From assembly GCF_002355435.1 (NCBI RefSeq), contig NZ_AP017313.1, positions 62,001 to 126,000 of the forward strand: a stretch of DNA of 64,000 nt. The letters are read 5' to 3'. Below, piece after piece: positions 33,856 through 41,888 of this stretch. Made by a program: the position numbers and the translations under genes. The notes under the pieces were generated by a model. The model saw only the letters and a program-made list of their open reading frames with translations. It did not search any database and was not told the DNA's origin. The first letter of the stretch is position 1; each line of letters opens with the position of its first letter. Origin of the DNA: Mucilaginibacter gotjawali (GTDB taxonomy: Bacteria; Bacteroidota; Bacteroidia; Sphingobacteriales; Sphingobacteriaceae).

Positions 33856-35517
33856 ATGAACGTCATTAAAACAACGTGTGCCCCTGCCGACCAACAACGC
33901 AATTGGGACAGCATCGACTGGAACAAATGTGAGCAGGAGGTTAGAAAGCTACAAGTTAGACTTGTAAAGGCTCAGAAAGAAGGCAGGTATAATAAGGTGA
34001 AAGCCTTACAATGGCTGCTAACACATTCGTTTCACGCCAAAGCATTGGCTGTAAAACGGGTAACTTCAAACAAAGGTAAAAGGACATCGGGAGTTGACCA
34101 TGTTTTATGGTCATCTTCAGAAGCCAAGTATCAGGCGGTAAGCGACCTGAAAAGAAGGGACTACACCCCTCAACCGTTAAAACGGGTTCATATTAAAAAG
34201 AGTAACGGGAAGCAACGTCCGTTAGGAATACCCACCATGAAGGACAGGGCTATGCAGGCACTGTATCTGTTGGCCTTAGAGCCAATCGCTGAAACCACAG
34301 CGGATAGCCATTCTTATGGCTTTCGCAAGGAACGCAGCACAGCAGATGCACGCCAAATGTGCTTTACAGCACTTGCAAAAAGAGTTTCTGCCGAATGGGT
34401 ATTGGAAGCTGACATAAAAGGATGCTTTGACCACATTAGCCACGACTGGCTGCTCACTCATATCCCAATGGATAGAGTAGTGCTGAAGAAATGGCTAAAG
34501 AGTGGCTTCATCTTTAATAAAGAGCTGTTCCTGACAGACGAAGGTACACCGCAAGGTGGCATCATTTCCCCTACGCTTGCAAATATGGCTTTAGATGGGC
34601 TGCAAGGTTTGCTTGCAGAAAAGATTAAAAGGAAACGGGTCAGTAAAACGACCTGTATTAATCCCAAAGTACATTTGGTGCGCTATGCGGATGATTTTAT
34701 CATCACTGGCAAAAGCAAGGACCAGTTAGAAACTATCGTCTTACCGTTAGTCAGGGATTTTCTTACCGAGAGAGGCTTAACCCTTTCCGAAGAAAAGACC
34801 AGGATAACTCATATAGAAGATGGGTTCGATTTCTTGGGCTTCACTATCCGAAAGTACGAGGGCAAATTCCTCATCAAACCGTCTAAGGAAAAGTTGAAGA
34901 AGTTTTCTGAAAAGGTAGCAGGCATTATTGATGCCAACAAAACCAGCAAACAGGACTCTTTAATCAGACTTTTAAACCCTGTAATAACAGGTTGGGCGAA
35001 CTATTACAAAGGGTGTAATGCTTCCGACACTTTCAGGAAAGCGGACTACCTGATATTCCAGAAACTATGGGCATGGGCGCTAAGGCGTCATCCTAAAAAG
35101 GGTAAATACTGGATTGCGAATAAGTATTTCCGCACGATCAAAAATCAAAACTGGCGTTTTGCCGTGGATACTGCCTACAAGGGTAAAGACGATGTTTTTG
35201 TCCTAAAGAAGCTGTATGATACCAAAATTGTCAGGTATGTGATGATTAAGCAGGATGCTAATCCGTTCGACCCTGAATGGAACGCTTACTTTAAAAGGAG
35301 AGAGACTTATAAAATGCTCGAAACTTTTCAAGGTAAAAAGCCTGTACTATACATCTGGAAAAGGCAGAAAGGTGTTTGTCCAATCTGCGGCGAAATCATT
35401 GGCAGGGAACTTCCATGGGGCACTACCGATTATTTGGTAAATGGTCTTATGCAAAGAACTCTCGTCCATGATACGTGCCGCAGAAGAAACGACCAATTAA
35501 AATTGAAGTTATCATGA
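33856..35517 (+). CDS. ltrA: Intron-encoded reverse transcriptase/maturase/endonuclease
   Basis: 553 residues from ATG 33856, preceded by AAAGGAGG (33841-33848), an unusually strong Shine-Dalgarno for this phylum; upstream in-frame codons to 33784 are probably not translated. Order: RT domain with DIKGCFDHIS and the catalytic YADD (Tyr277), a maturase/X region (LLNPVITGWANYYKGC), then a C-terminal zinc/HNH-like segment CPICG (Cys508/Cys511) and HDTC. The protein helps the intron splice and copies it into DNA. The reading frame stays open, so it is likely active. Confidence 0.93.
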   Translation: MNVIKTTCAPADQQRNWDSIDWNKCEQEVRKLQVRLVKAQKEGRYNKVKALQWLLTHSFHAKALAVKRVTSNKGKRTSGVDHVLWSSSEAKYQAVSDLKRRDYTPQPLKRVHIKKSNGKQRPLGIPTMKDRAMQALYLLALEPIAETTADSHSYGFRKERSTADARQMCFTALAKRVSAEWVLEADIKGCFDHISHDWLLTHIPMDRVVLKKWLKSGFIFNKELFLTDEGTPQGGIISPTLANMALDGLQGLLAEKIKRKRVSKTTCINPKVHLVRYADDFIITGKSKDQLETIVLPLVRDFLTERGLTLSEEKTRITHIEDGFDFLGFTIRKYEGKFLIKPSKEKLKKFSEKVAGIIDANKTSKQDSLIRLLNPVITGWANYYKGCNASDTFRKADYLIFQKLWAWALRRHPKKGKYWIANKYFRTIKNQNWRFAVDTAYKGKDDVFVLKKLYDTKIVRYVMIKQDANPFDPEWNAYFKRRETYKMLETFQGKKPVLYIWKRQKGVCPICGEIIGRELPWGTTDYLVNGLMQRTLVHDTCRRRNDQLKLKLS

Positions 35518-35549
35518 GCCGGCGTCTATATAGAAGCTTAAAGTTACTT

Positions 35550-35583
35550 GAGCCGTATGAGGGGAAACTCTCACGTACGGTTC
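35550..35583 (+). ncRNA. Group II intron domain V
   Basis: The 34-base hairpin starts GAGCCGTATGAGGGG, then AAAC, then CTCTCACGTACGGTTC: the catalytic triad-type base AGC near the 5' end, a GAAA-like tetraloop and the two-base bulge typical of domain V. It is followed by a domain VI hairpin ending at the 3' splice site 35624. Confidence 0.85.
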
Positions 35584-35624
35584 TTAGGGGGGAAAGCGGG
35601 AGTAATCCTGCCGACCTACCCGAC

Positions 35625-36149
35625 AAGGCAATCGCAAGCCCTTTGATGGCAGGGTATTTACTCTACCTCTACAAAACAGTTAGGAAATTTTGGGGAGAGG
35701 CAATTGTTGTCACCCAGGAGCTGGGAGACATTATTGGCAATGCTGTGGTAAAAGACAGTATCATCAATAATTCCGATACCATCTGCCTGCTGGATCAAAC
35801 CAAGTTTAAGGACAATTACAATGATATTGCCGCGCTGCTTTCCATCAATGAAACAGAACGCAGGAAGATTTTCACCATAAATCAACTCGATAACACGGAT
35901 AATCGCGGACGTTTCAAGGAAGTCTATATCAGGCGCGGCGCTGTTGGGGAGGTTTATGGCGTAGAAGTCTCGTTGCACCAATACCTTACTTATACAACGG
36001 AAAAACCGGAAAAGTCGGCAGTAGAAAGCTACACCAACCGCTTCGGTTCTTACCCGGATGGCCTGGATGCGTTTATCCGGGATTTCAAAGGCAGCGGAAA
36101 ATCCTTACCTGCCTTTATTTCACAGGTTAATCAAAATCAGCAATCATGA
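35625..36149 (+). CDS. traG: TraG conjugation ATPase, exon 2
   Basis: Residues 634-807 of TraG: KAIASPLMAGYLLYLYKTVRKFWGEAIVVTQELGDIIGNAVVKDSIINNSDT... The segment VTQELGDI and the ICLLDQTKF stretch are the usual C-terminal motifs after Walker B in VirB4-type ATPases of Bacteroidetes. The reading begins exactly at AAG 35625 after the intron. It overlaps the next gene by four bases at its stop. Confidence 0.9.
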   Translation, partial: KAIASPLMAGYLLYLYKTVRKFWGEAIVVTQELGDIIGNAVVKDSIINNSDTICLLDQTKFKDNYNDIAALLSINETERRKIFTINQLDNTDNRGRFKEVYIRRGAVGEVYGVEVSLHQYLTYTTEKPEKSAVESYTNRFGSYPDGLDAFIRDFKGSGKSLPAFISQVNQNQQS

Positions 36150-36823
36150 AAATCAACATTTTCAAATTTTTAATTTTCGGTATCGCATTAAGCTTATCGA
36201 TTTGCAACGCTAAGGCGCAGACCCTGACTGTTGACCCAACCGTATCTGCCGCTATTGCGGTTAACGCTGGTGTGATCAATGGGCAGTTGAACACCACCAA
36301 CAATAAGCTTGACCTGATCCAAAAAGGTCAGCTCGCTGTTAGCGGTCAGCTTGTCATTGTCAACGATCTGCAGAATAAAATCTACCAGGGCCTCAGCCAG
36401 GTGGCCTCAGTAATCAATAACCTGACAACAATTAAAGAAATCGCGGAATGCGGCGCCGATATCGTTAACGACGTGGAAGCTTCCGTCACGCTGGCCAAAT
36501 CCGACCCGGTATTGTTGCTTTTTGCCGAACGGGGCGCCCGCGACTTTGAAACAAGGGCGGCTACACTTTCAGCAGATGTCAGCGCATTTGTATTAAAGGG
36601 AGGAAAGAATTTGATGGACTCCGGCGAGCGTGGCAAAATGCTCAATCATATAGCAGATGAAATGCGCATTCTGCGGGGTATAGCCTATGGCATGGACAGG
36701 GCGATGTACTGGGCAAAGATCAATGGCATTTTTCGCTCACTAAATCCCTGGGCCGAATGGCAGAACGAAGATGTCAGGATAGCTAATGACGTCTTAACCA
36801 ACGCTAAATACCTGAAGCAATGA
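36146..36823 (+). CDS. Secreted transfer-operon protein, NAKYL family copy A
   Basis: A 225-residue protein with a signal peptide (ending ICNAKAQ). It is one of three paralogues (36146, 37351, 38063) that end in the pattern NP-W/F ... D--I ... NAKYL (here SLNPWAEWQNEDVRIANDVLTNAKYLKQ). A long helical middle is visible. It occupies the place of TraI in CTnDOT (after traG) but I do not recognise a named domain. Likely a periplasmic or envelope component of the transfer apparatus; triplication suggests an assembly of related subunits (inference). Confidence 0.65.
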   Translation: MKINIFKFLIFGIALSLSICNAKAQTLTVDPTVSAAIAVNAGVINGQLNTTNNKLDLIQKGQLAVSGQLVIVNDLQNKIYQGLSQVASVINNLTTIKEIAECGADIVNDVEASVTLAKSDPVLLLFAERGARDFETRAATLSADVSAFVLKGGKNLMDSGERGKMLNHIADEMRILRGIAYGMDRAMYWAKINGIFRSLNPWAEWQNEDVRIANDVLTNAKYLKQ

Positions 36824-37338
36824 AACACGAGGTTTTTATGATCTGCCCGCCGTGGAAACAGTACCGCATTTACAAAAGATCGCCTATGTTCCTGATTGAT
36901 AACATTCCTCCAAAATTGCTGAAAGCCCTGGTAGCTTTTCGGTTTATGGAGAATTGCCTGAACCAACTTTCGTCACCTGACCACTTGGTTTTTATCTGGG
37001 TGACGGAAAAATATACGGAAGAGTGCAAGGATTACATGAAGCATTTGGGCTATGAATATCACAGGTATTTGATATGGCACAGGCCAAAATGGAAAAGGGG
37101 CAGCTCAAAGAAAGTATTTGAATACCTCATGGTTTATTATAAAGGTACAATGCATGCGCCGGTAATACCTTTCCCTGATTCTTTGGACACACCCTTTACC
37201 GTAAGGGTTAAAAACCGGGAGCGAAAACCTGCAGATGCTTACGCAATGATTGAAGCGATGTTTCCCATTCGGCCTAAACTACAAATTTATGGTTCCACCC
37301 ATCGGCCCGGATGGAATGTTTTCCACCATAATGATTAA
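36820..37338 (+). CDS. MT-A70-like methyltransferase with altered DPPW motif
   Basis: A 172-residue protein resembling MT-A70 adenine methyltransferases. The catalytic DPPW is CPPW (MICPPWKQYRI), followed by MFLIDNIPPKLLKALVAFRF and the C-terminal RKPADAYAMIEAMFPIRPKLQIYGSTHRPGWNVF, a typical MT-A70 end. In active enzymes the Asp contacts the target amino group, so Cys there predicts weak or no methylation (inference). It overlaps the 36146 gene by four bases and precedes another NAKYL paralogue by 12 bases. Such a gene inside a transfer operon may mark DNA for transfer or evade restriction. Confidence 0.7.
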   Translation: MKHEVFMICPPWKQYRIYKRSPMFLIDNIPPKLLKALVAFRFMENCLNQLSSPDHLVFIWVTEKYTEECKDYMKHLGYEYHRYLIWHRPKWKRGSSKKVFEYLMVYYKGTMHAPVIPFPDSLDTPFTVRVKNRERKPADAYAMIEAMFPIRPKLQIYGSTHRPGWNVFHHND

Positions 37339-37350
37339 AATAACACGAAT

Positions 37351-38040
37351 ATGAAAGCTATATTATTGATCCTGGCTGCCACGATAGCCCTTGGTACAAA
37401 AGTCCTGGCGCAGCAAAAAGTATTGGATATTCCAGCGTTGCACCAATTGGTTGACGAATCCGAATCCGAAAATAAACTGCAGGTAAAGGCCAGGAACCAA
37501 CAGGCGCTGGCAACAGCAAACGAACAAGCCAACCTCACTTTACTGGATAAAATGAAAGCCATGTACCGGACCTTGCAGCAGCGGTACAACACGCTCGGCA
37601 CGGCCATTAATATTGCCGATATCGGCATATACGCGACACCTATGGTGGAACGTATTGTCAGTAACCAGGCGCAAATTGTCCGGTTGGTCCAAAAAAATCC
37701 TGCATTAATTGCTATTGGTTACCAATCCGCACTGCAATTTGCTTCACAGGCGAAAAGCCTGGTGGCTTACGTTACCGGCCTCACTCTGTCGCTCGGCGAC
37801 GTAAATCAGATGAAGGCTTCCGACAGAAAGATGCTTTTTGATTATGTGATCTCTGAACTTAGCAATATCCAGAATTTATCCGGCAACATGCTGGGTATGA
37901 TGCAATATTCCAGCCTGGCCTCGCTGTTAAGGGCGGCAAATCCGTTTCAGAATTTTATTGATGCCGATAAGTCTATCGGCAGCGACATCATCCAGAACGC
38001 CAAATATTTAACCGGCGGAGCCAGCTTGAGTCCCAAATAA
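37351..38040 (+). CDS. Secreted transfer-operon protein, NAKYL family copy B
   Basis: A 229-residue paralogue with a signal peptide (MKAILLILAATIALGTKVLAQ). Middle part is coiled-coil-like (ESENKLQVKARNQQALATANEQANLTLLDKMKAMYRTLQQR). C-terminus ANPFQNFIDADKSIGSDIIQNAKYL matches copies A and C. The three together may form one subcomplex in the envelope. No catalytic motif. Confidence 0.65.
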   Translation: MKAILLILAATIALGTKVLAQQKVLDIPALHQLVDESESENKLQVKARNQQALATANEQANLTLLDKMKAMYRTLQQRYNTLGTAINIADIGIYATPMVERIVSNQAQIVRLVQKNPALIAIGYQSALQFASQAKSLVAYVTGLTLSLGDVNQMKASDRKMLFDYVISELSNIQNLSGNMLGMMQYSSLASLLRAANPFQNFIDADKSIGSDIIQNAKYLTGGASLSPK

Positions 38041-38062
38041 AAACAAATTAACACACGAAAAA

Positions 38063-38734
38063 ATGAAAAGTTTATTAATCGCATCCTTATTGCTGATTGT
38101 TTTTCAATGGGCCCAGGGACAGGAATATGTCATAGATTACAAGCACCTCATTGCGGTATCACAAAATGCAGCTGTCCGGAGTAGCGCCGAAGTCACCCAT
38201 GATCAGTATCTCGGCAAGATCAATAACAATATTAATGACCTCAATACCAATGTAGGTTCAGTAGTATTGGCACAAACCATGATCTATGACGGGCTTTCCA
38301 ATGTGAATTCAGCCCTAAAGGATGGGCTTGCCGTTAAAAACATGGCGGTAATCATTGCTGATATGACCGGCTATATCAACCAGGCCCTGGATATGGCTAA
38401 AAGTGAACCTTACCTGCTGGTATTTGCCGGAAATATCGCCTCCGAAATGCGAACGCGTTCGCTGGCCCTGGTTACTGATGTTTCCGGCTATATTCTAAAA
38501 GAGGGCAATAACGTGCTGGCTGACTATAATTCCCGCGACCAGTTATTACGAAAAGTGGTTACCCAATTGCAAATATTGGATGGATTGGCCTATGGTGCAT
38601 GGAAGGCGATGTATTGGGCGAAGGAACGCGGCATAATCGCTTCCCTTGATCCGTTCGCCAACTTTATCAGCCAGGACACCCGTATTGTCGATCAAATTAT
38701 TCAAAGCGCTAAATATCTCCGGGAGCCAAATTAA
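38063..38734 (+). CDS. Secreted transfer-operon protein, NAKYL family copy C
   Basis: A 223-residue paralogue with a signal peptide (ending AQGQE). The C-terminus is LDPFANFISQDTRIVDQIIQSAKYL. It lies 22 bases after copy B. The middle region differs strongly between copies, while the C-terminal motif is kept, suggesting a common docking function at the C-terminus. Confidence 0.65.
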   Translation: MKSLLIASLLLIVFQWAQGQEYVIDYKHLIAVSQNAAVRSSAEVTHDQYLGKINNNINDLNTNVGSVVLAQTMIYDGLSNVNSALKDGLAVKNMAVIIADMTGYINQALDMAKSEPYLLVFAGNIASEMRTRSLALVTDVSGYILKEGNNVLADYNSRDQLLRKVVTQLQILDGLAYGAWKAMYWAKERGIIASLDPFANFISQDTRIVDQIIQSAKYLREPN

Positions 38735-38863
38735 CAATAAACCATCCGGAGATTTCTTGGCTGCCGCTAAAAAACAAATTAAAATCAGACAAAATATTTA
38801 CACCAATGACCATCATTCCGACATAGTCGATAGCTTGAATGCTGTTTAAAAACAATTTAAATC

Positions 38864-39646
38864 ATGAAAAAATACTTAATTCCACTTTCATTTATGCTGA
38901 TAGCGCTGATTCATCCGTGTTTCGGCCAATCCGTCGTCCAGGACCAGAGCGTCCGCTACCAGGAGGAACGTATGGTTTACCTGCAATGGGACCAAAACAA
39001 GTTCACGCCAAAAGCCGGGTTTCTCAGCCTCAATCCTTATTACTGGCTGACCTGGGGTCTATTTCACCCGAATTACCATAAAACTGACTTACGTCCCCTG
39101 AGCGCGACCGGGCCGCAAACACAACGCCTTGCATTGGTTGGGGCCATGAACAGTACAGATAATAAATACAAACTGCAATCGGATACCATCCGCAACACGG
39201 CTTTGTCGGAAATAGCCAATCAATCCGGTTTGATTTCGGATGCGGACCCTTTATGGCAACTCTACTACAGCAACGAGCTTAAACCTGTGTTAAATAATTC
39301 GCCGGCTTCCATTTTAGCCGGGCTTTCGCCGCAGGTCAGCGCCAAACTGGTTTCCGAAGGATTATACAGCTGGTATAAAAATGAGCTGGATATGCTGAAA
39401 GAAAGAATACAGGCCGCCCACACAACCACCATTGACCGGGGAGCACGCATTCTGGCTTACCACCGCTACCTGATGGAGTACCGCAGGCTGGCAGGTGTTT
39501 GGGCCATCCGCACCTCATCGGCGCAAGCTACGCTAACCATGACCGCCCAGCAGCAGCATTTAAAAGCTAACCAGGTGTCGGTAACCAACTGGACGCCACA
39601 GACAGACATCCAGATCGCAAACCAAGTTTTACAACACCTGCAATGA
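38864..39646 (+). CDS. Secreted conjugation-operon protein
   Basis: A 260-residue protein with a signal peptide (ending HPCFGQ). Sequence includes PKAGFLSLNPYYWLTWGLFHPNYHK and a helical second half; the end (TPQTDIQIANQVLQHLQ) vaguely recalls the NAKYL family. It overlaps traJ by four bases, so it is part of the transfer operon, in the position that other Bacteroidetes elements give to a DUF5045-like protein. Domain identity is not certain. Confidence 0.6.
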   Translation: MKKYLIPLSFMLIALIHPCFGQSVVQDQSVRYQEERMVYLQWDQNKFTPKAGFLSLNPYYWLTWGLFHPNYHKTDLRPLSATGPQTQRLALVGAMNSTDNKYKLQSDTIRNTALSEIANQSGLISDADPLWQLYYSNELKPVLNNSPASILAGLSPQVSAKLVSEGLYSWYKNELDMLKERIQAAHTTTIDRGARILAYHRYLMEYRRLAGVWAIRTSSAQATLTMTAQQQHLKANQVSVTNWTPQTDIQIANQVLQHLQ

Positions 39647-40800
39647 AAAAGAAAATAACGCTATCGCTGCTACTATGCCTTTGTATAACGGCAGTATTCG
39701 CCCAAACTACTACCAATACCGATAACACCAAAGCATTGCAGTACCTGCAGGGCGATGGCGTTTATGAAGCAGGCGTTATGGTGTTTTTAAAAGGACTTAA
39801 ATATTCCGTCTGGGCACATTTTGATTTGTTTATTACCGATGCCAAAGCGCTTGCCGCCATTTTCATGATCATCTTTTTTGCCATCAAATCATACGAGATG
39901 ATGGTCGGCGATAAGCAACTGGAGATCATGCCGCTGTTACGTCCTTTCGGTTTGGCCATGATTATACTATGGTGGGGTGCTTTCGTCAAAATGATTGCCT
40001 TTCCGACAGACCTAGTAGCCAACCAAACCGAACAAATGTTTGACAGCGAACAAACCACCGTGGATAACCTGCGGCTGAACAGGTCAAACCTGATGCTGGC
40101 CGTTGCCAATTCCCTCTATACCTACCAGGCACAAACCGAAGTCGCTGAGAAGGAAAGTGATACCTGGTACGGGCAGGCATGGGATTCGGTAACCAGCACG
40201 GTTAAGGAAGGGATCAGCAGCGTGGTTTCGCCATTGCTGGAATTAAAGAACAGGCTTACTGTGGGTATGCAGTTGCTCTTTACCCAACTGCTGGAACTAT
40301 TGGGGATTTGGATATTGCGCCTGGCGGTTTACATCATCTTTATGATACAGATCATTTACTCAACGATCCTGATTATCCTTGGCCCCTTTGCGGTCGCCGT
40401 CAGCATCCTGCCCGCCTTCCGTGATAGCTTCAGCACCTGGATCGCCCGCTTTATTTCAGTTAACCTGTATAGCGGCATCGCTTACCTGATCATGTACCTT
40501 ACCGGGTTGATGCAGGAATATGCATTGACCTCCGAGATCAGCAAGTACCAGGAATTAGTTGGCAAAGACGGCCTGAGCGCTAACCTTGAAAAAATGGCCT
40601 GGTTTGCCGGTAACGGCATCCTGTCCTTTGGCACCGTCATCATTGTGTTCCTGATCGGCGCGATCTGCATGTTCACTGTGCCCAGTATTTCTACCTGGAT
40701 CATATCTACTTCCGGTATCAGTTCTGCAACCTCCACCTTTGGCCGCAGCGCCGGAACCGTGGTGAGTATGGCCCGCAAAGCTACCGGCAGCTTCTTTTAA
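39643..40800 (+). CDS. traJ: TraJ-like membrane protein (VirB6-like)
   Basis: A 385-residue polytopic protein. After a signal-like N-terminus it has several membrane segments (AIFMIIFFAIKSYEMM, FGLAMIILWWGAFVKMI, LLGIWILRLAVYIIFMIQIIYSTILIILGPFAVAVSILPAF, then three more). The block IIYSTILIILGPFAVAVSILP is the family signature of TraJ conjugative transposon proteins, thought to form part of the inner-membrane channel. It overlaps the preceding gene; a terminator follows. Confidence 0.85.
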   Translation: MKKKITLSLLLCLCITAVFAQTTTNTDNTKALQYLQGDGVYEAGVMVFLKGLKYSVWAHFDLFITDAKALAAIFMIIFFAIKSYEMMVGDKQLEIMPLLRPFGLAMIILWWGAFVKMIAFPTDLVANQTEQMFDSEQTTVDNLRLNRSNLMLAVANSLYTYQAQTEVAEKESDTWYGQAWDSVTSTVKEGISSVVSPLLELKNRLTVGMQLLFTQLLELLGIWILRLAVYIIFMIQIIYSTILIILGPFAVAVSILPAFRDSFSTWIARFISVNLYSGIAYLIMYLTGLMQEYALTSEISKYQELVGKDGLSANLEKMAWFAGNGILSFGTVIIVFLIGAICMFTVPSISTWIISTSGISSATSTFGRSAGTVVSMARKATGSFF

Positions 40801-40829
40801 TTGTTTGTTTTCTTTCTCCTTTTGATTTG

Positions 40830-40863
40830 AGGCTGACCCGCTAATACGGGCCGGCCTTTTTTA
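40830..40863 (+). terminator. Probable terminator after traJ
   Basis: GGC...CCCG / CGGG...GCC stem with two mismatched bases around a CTAATA loop, then TTTTTTATTT. It may act as an attenuator inside the transfer operon, since traK follows after 15 bases. Confidence 0.55.
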
Positions 40864-40877
40864 TTTAACACAAATTT

Positions 40878-41492
40878 ATGATCATAAAAAATATTGAAGC
40901 CAAAGTAAGGCTGGCGACGTTCATCGCGGCGGGCAGCCTGCTGACATCACTGGTCATCGTTGGAATGAATTGCCTGTATGCTTATAAGTTGGTATCCAAC
41001 GCACAGAAAAGCATTTATATACTGGATAACAATATACCCATACTGGCCCGTCAGACCGATGTTCAGATGAACCGGCCCGCCGAGTACCGCGCTGATGTTG
41101 ACCTGTTTCATTCCCTCTTCTTCTCTTTAACTCCTGATGATAACTACATGGAGTACCAGATGAAAAAGGCGATGTACCTGGTCGATGAGTCGGGAATGGA
41201 ACAGTACAATAACCTAAAGGAAAACGGTTTTTTTAACTCCATCCTCTCTTCAAGTTCTGTTTTGACACTGCAAACGGATTCCATCTCGGTAGATATGCCC
41301 AGACATTATTTCCGCTATTACGGGAAATTGAAAATTGACCGGCGCAGCTCCACCGTCGTCCGCTCCCTTATTACCGAAGGCTACCTGAAAGACATCCCGC
41401 GAAGTGATAATAACCCGCATGGTGTCTTGATCACCAACTGGAAAACCCTTGAAAATAAAGACCTGCAAGATGTGGAAAAGAATACATTCTAA
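40878..41492 (+). CDS. traK: TraK-like conjugation protein
   Basis: A 204-residue single-span membrane protein. N-terminal helix LATFIAAGSLLTSLVIVGMNCLYAYKLV and a periplasmic domain (DVDLFHSLFFSLTPDDNYMEYQMKKAMYLVDESG) typical of TraK, the VirB8-like core component. Slight overlap of 23 bases with the next gene, depending on its start. Confidence 0.82.
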   Translation: MIIKNIEAKVRLATFIAAGSLLTSLVIVGMNCLYAYKLVSNAQKSIYILDNNIPILARQTDVQMNRPAEYRADVDLFHSLFFSLTPDDNYMEYQMKKAMYLVDESGMEQYNNLKENGFFNSILSSSSVLTLQTDSISVDMPRHYFRYYGKLKIDRRSSTVVRSLITEGYLKDIPRSDNNPHGVLITNWKTLENKDLQDVEKNTF

Positions 41493-41883
41493 CAGAGATC
41501 CAAGGGATACCCTGTATAGCGAACTGCGCAAGGAATTCGGGGACTATTTCTTCATCGCAGGAAATGCGGGTAAGCGCCTGGCAGTTGCCTATCCCAGGTT
41601 CTTTTTTGGATGCATGATCTTCCTGATGGCCTTATCGCTGGTATTATCATTTACAGTTTTCCGCCATCCTGATAAAGCTAAAATAACAGCGGTTAAAAAA
41701 GTTAACCCGGTGGAGGACGGCTTTAACCAGATCATGCAGGCAACCGGCAATATCCGGGAGACGATGCGCCTCAAAAAAATGGTGGACAGCCTGACGGCTA
41801 AAAAACAATTGAGCCGTGAAGACAGCACCCTATTGGATAGTGCCCTTGACCGCCTTTCCAGAATTCATCAAACACTAAAGTAA
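41470..41883 (+). CDS. TraL-position membrane protein
   Basis: 137 residues from the ATG at 41470 (41449 is an alternative, giving 144). One transmembrane segment (FFFGCMIFLMALSLVLSFTVF) and a C-terminal coiled-coil-like stretch. It is between traK and traM, where CTnDOT has traL, but does not show a recognisable TraL signature. It stops five bases before traM, so coupling is likely. Confidence 0.6.
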   Translation: MWKRIHSNRDPRDTLYSELRKEFGDYFFIAGNAGKRLAVAYPRFFFGCMIFLMALSLVLSFTVFRHPDKAKITAVKKVNPVEDGFNQIMQATGNIRETMRLKKMVDSLTAKKQLSREDSTLLDSALDRLSRIHQTLK

Positions 41884-41888
41884 ATGCT

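Larger units (their letters stand above)
33255..35624 (+). mobile_element. Group II intron inserted in traG
   Basis: A complete 2370-base group II intron. The 5' end is GTACGAC, one base off the GTGYG consensus. Domains I-III precede an intron-encoded protein (33856-35517) in domain IV. Domain V is 35550-35583, and domain VI with a GTAA-capped stem runs to the 3' end CTACCCGAC. Boundaries are set because removing 33255-35624 restores an uninterrupted TraG reading across EEAW-KAIASP. Insertion is in the sense direction, as needed for splicing. The protein bears an HNH-type endonuclease motif, so target-primed retrotransposition is possible. Confidence 0.9.

Noticed and set aside
33856..35517. 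Retron or diversity-generating reverse transcriptase
   Set aside because: Presence of domain V/VI, maturase domain and exon continuity identify a group II intron.
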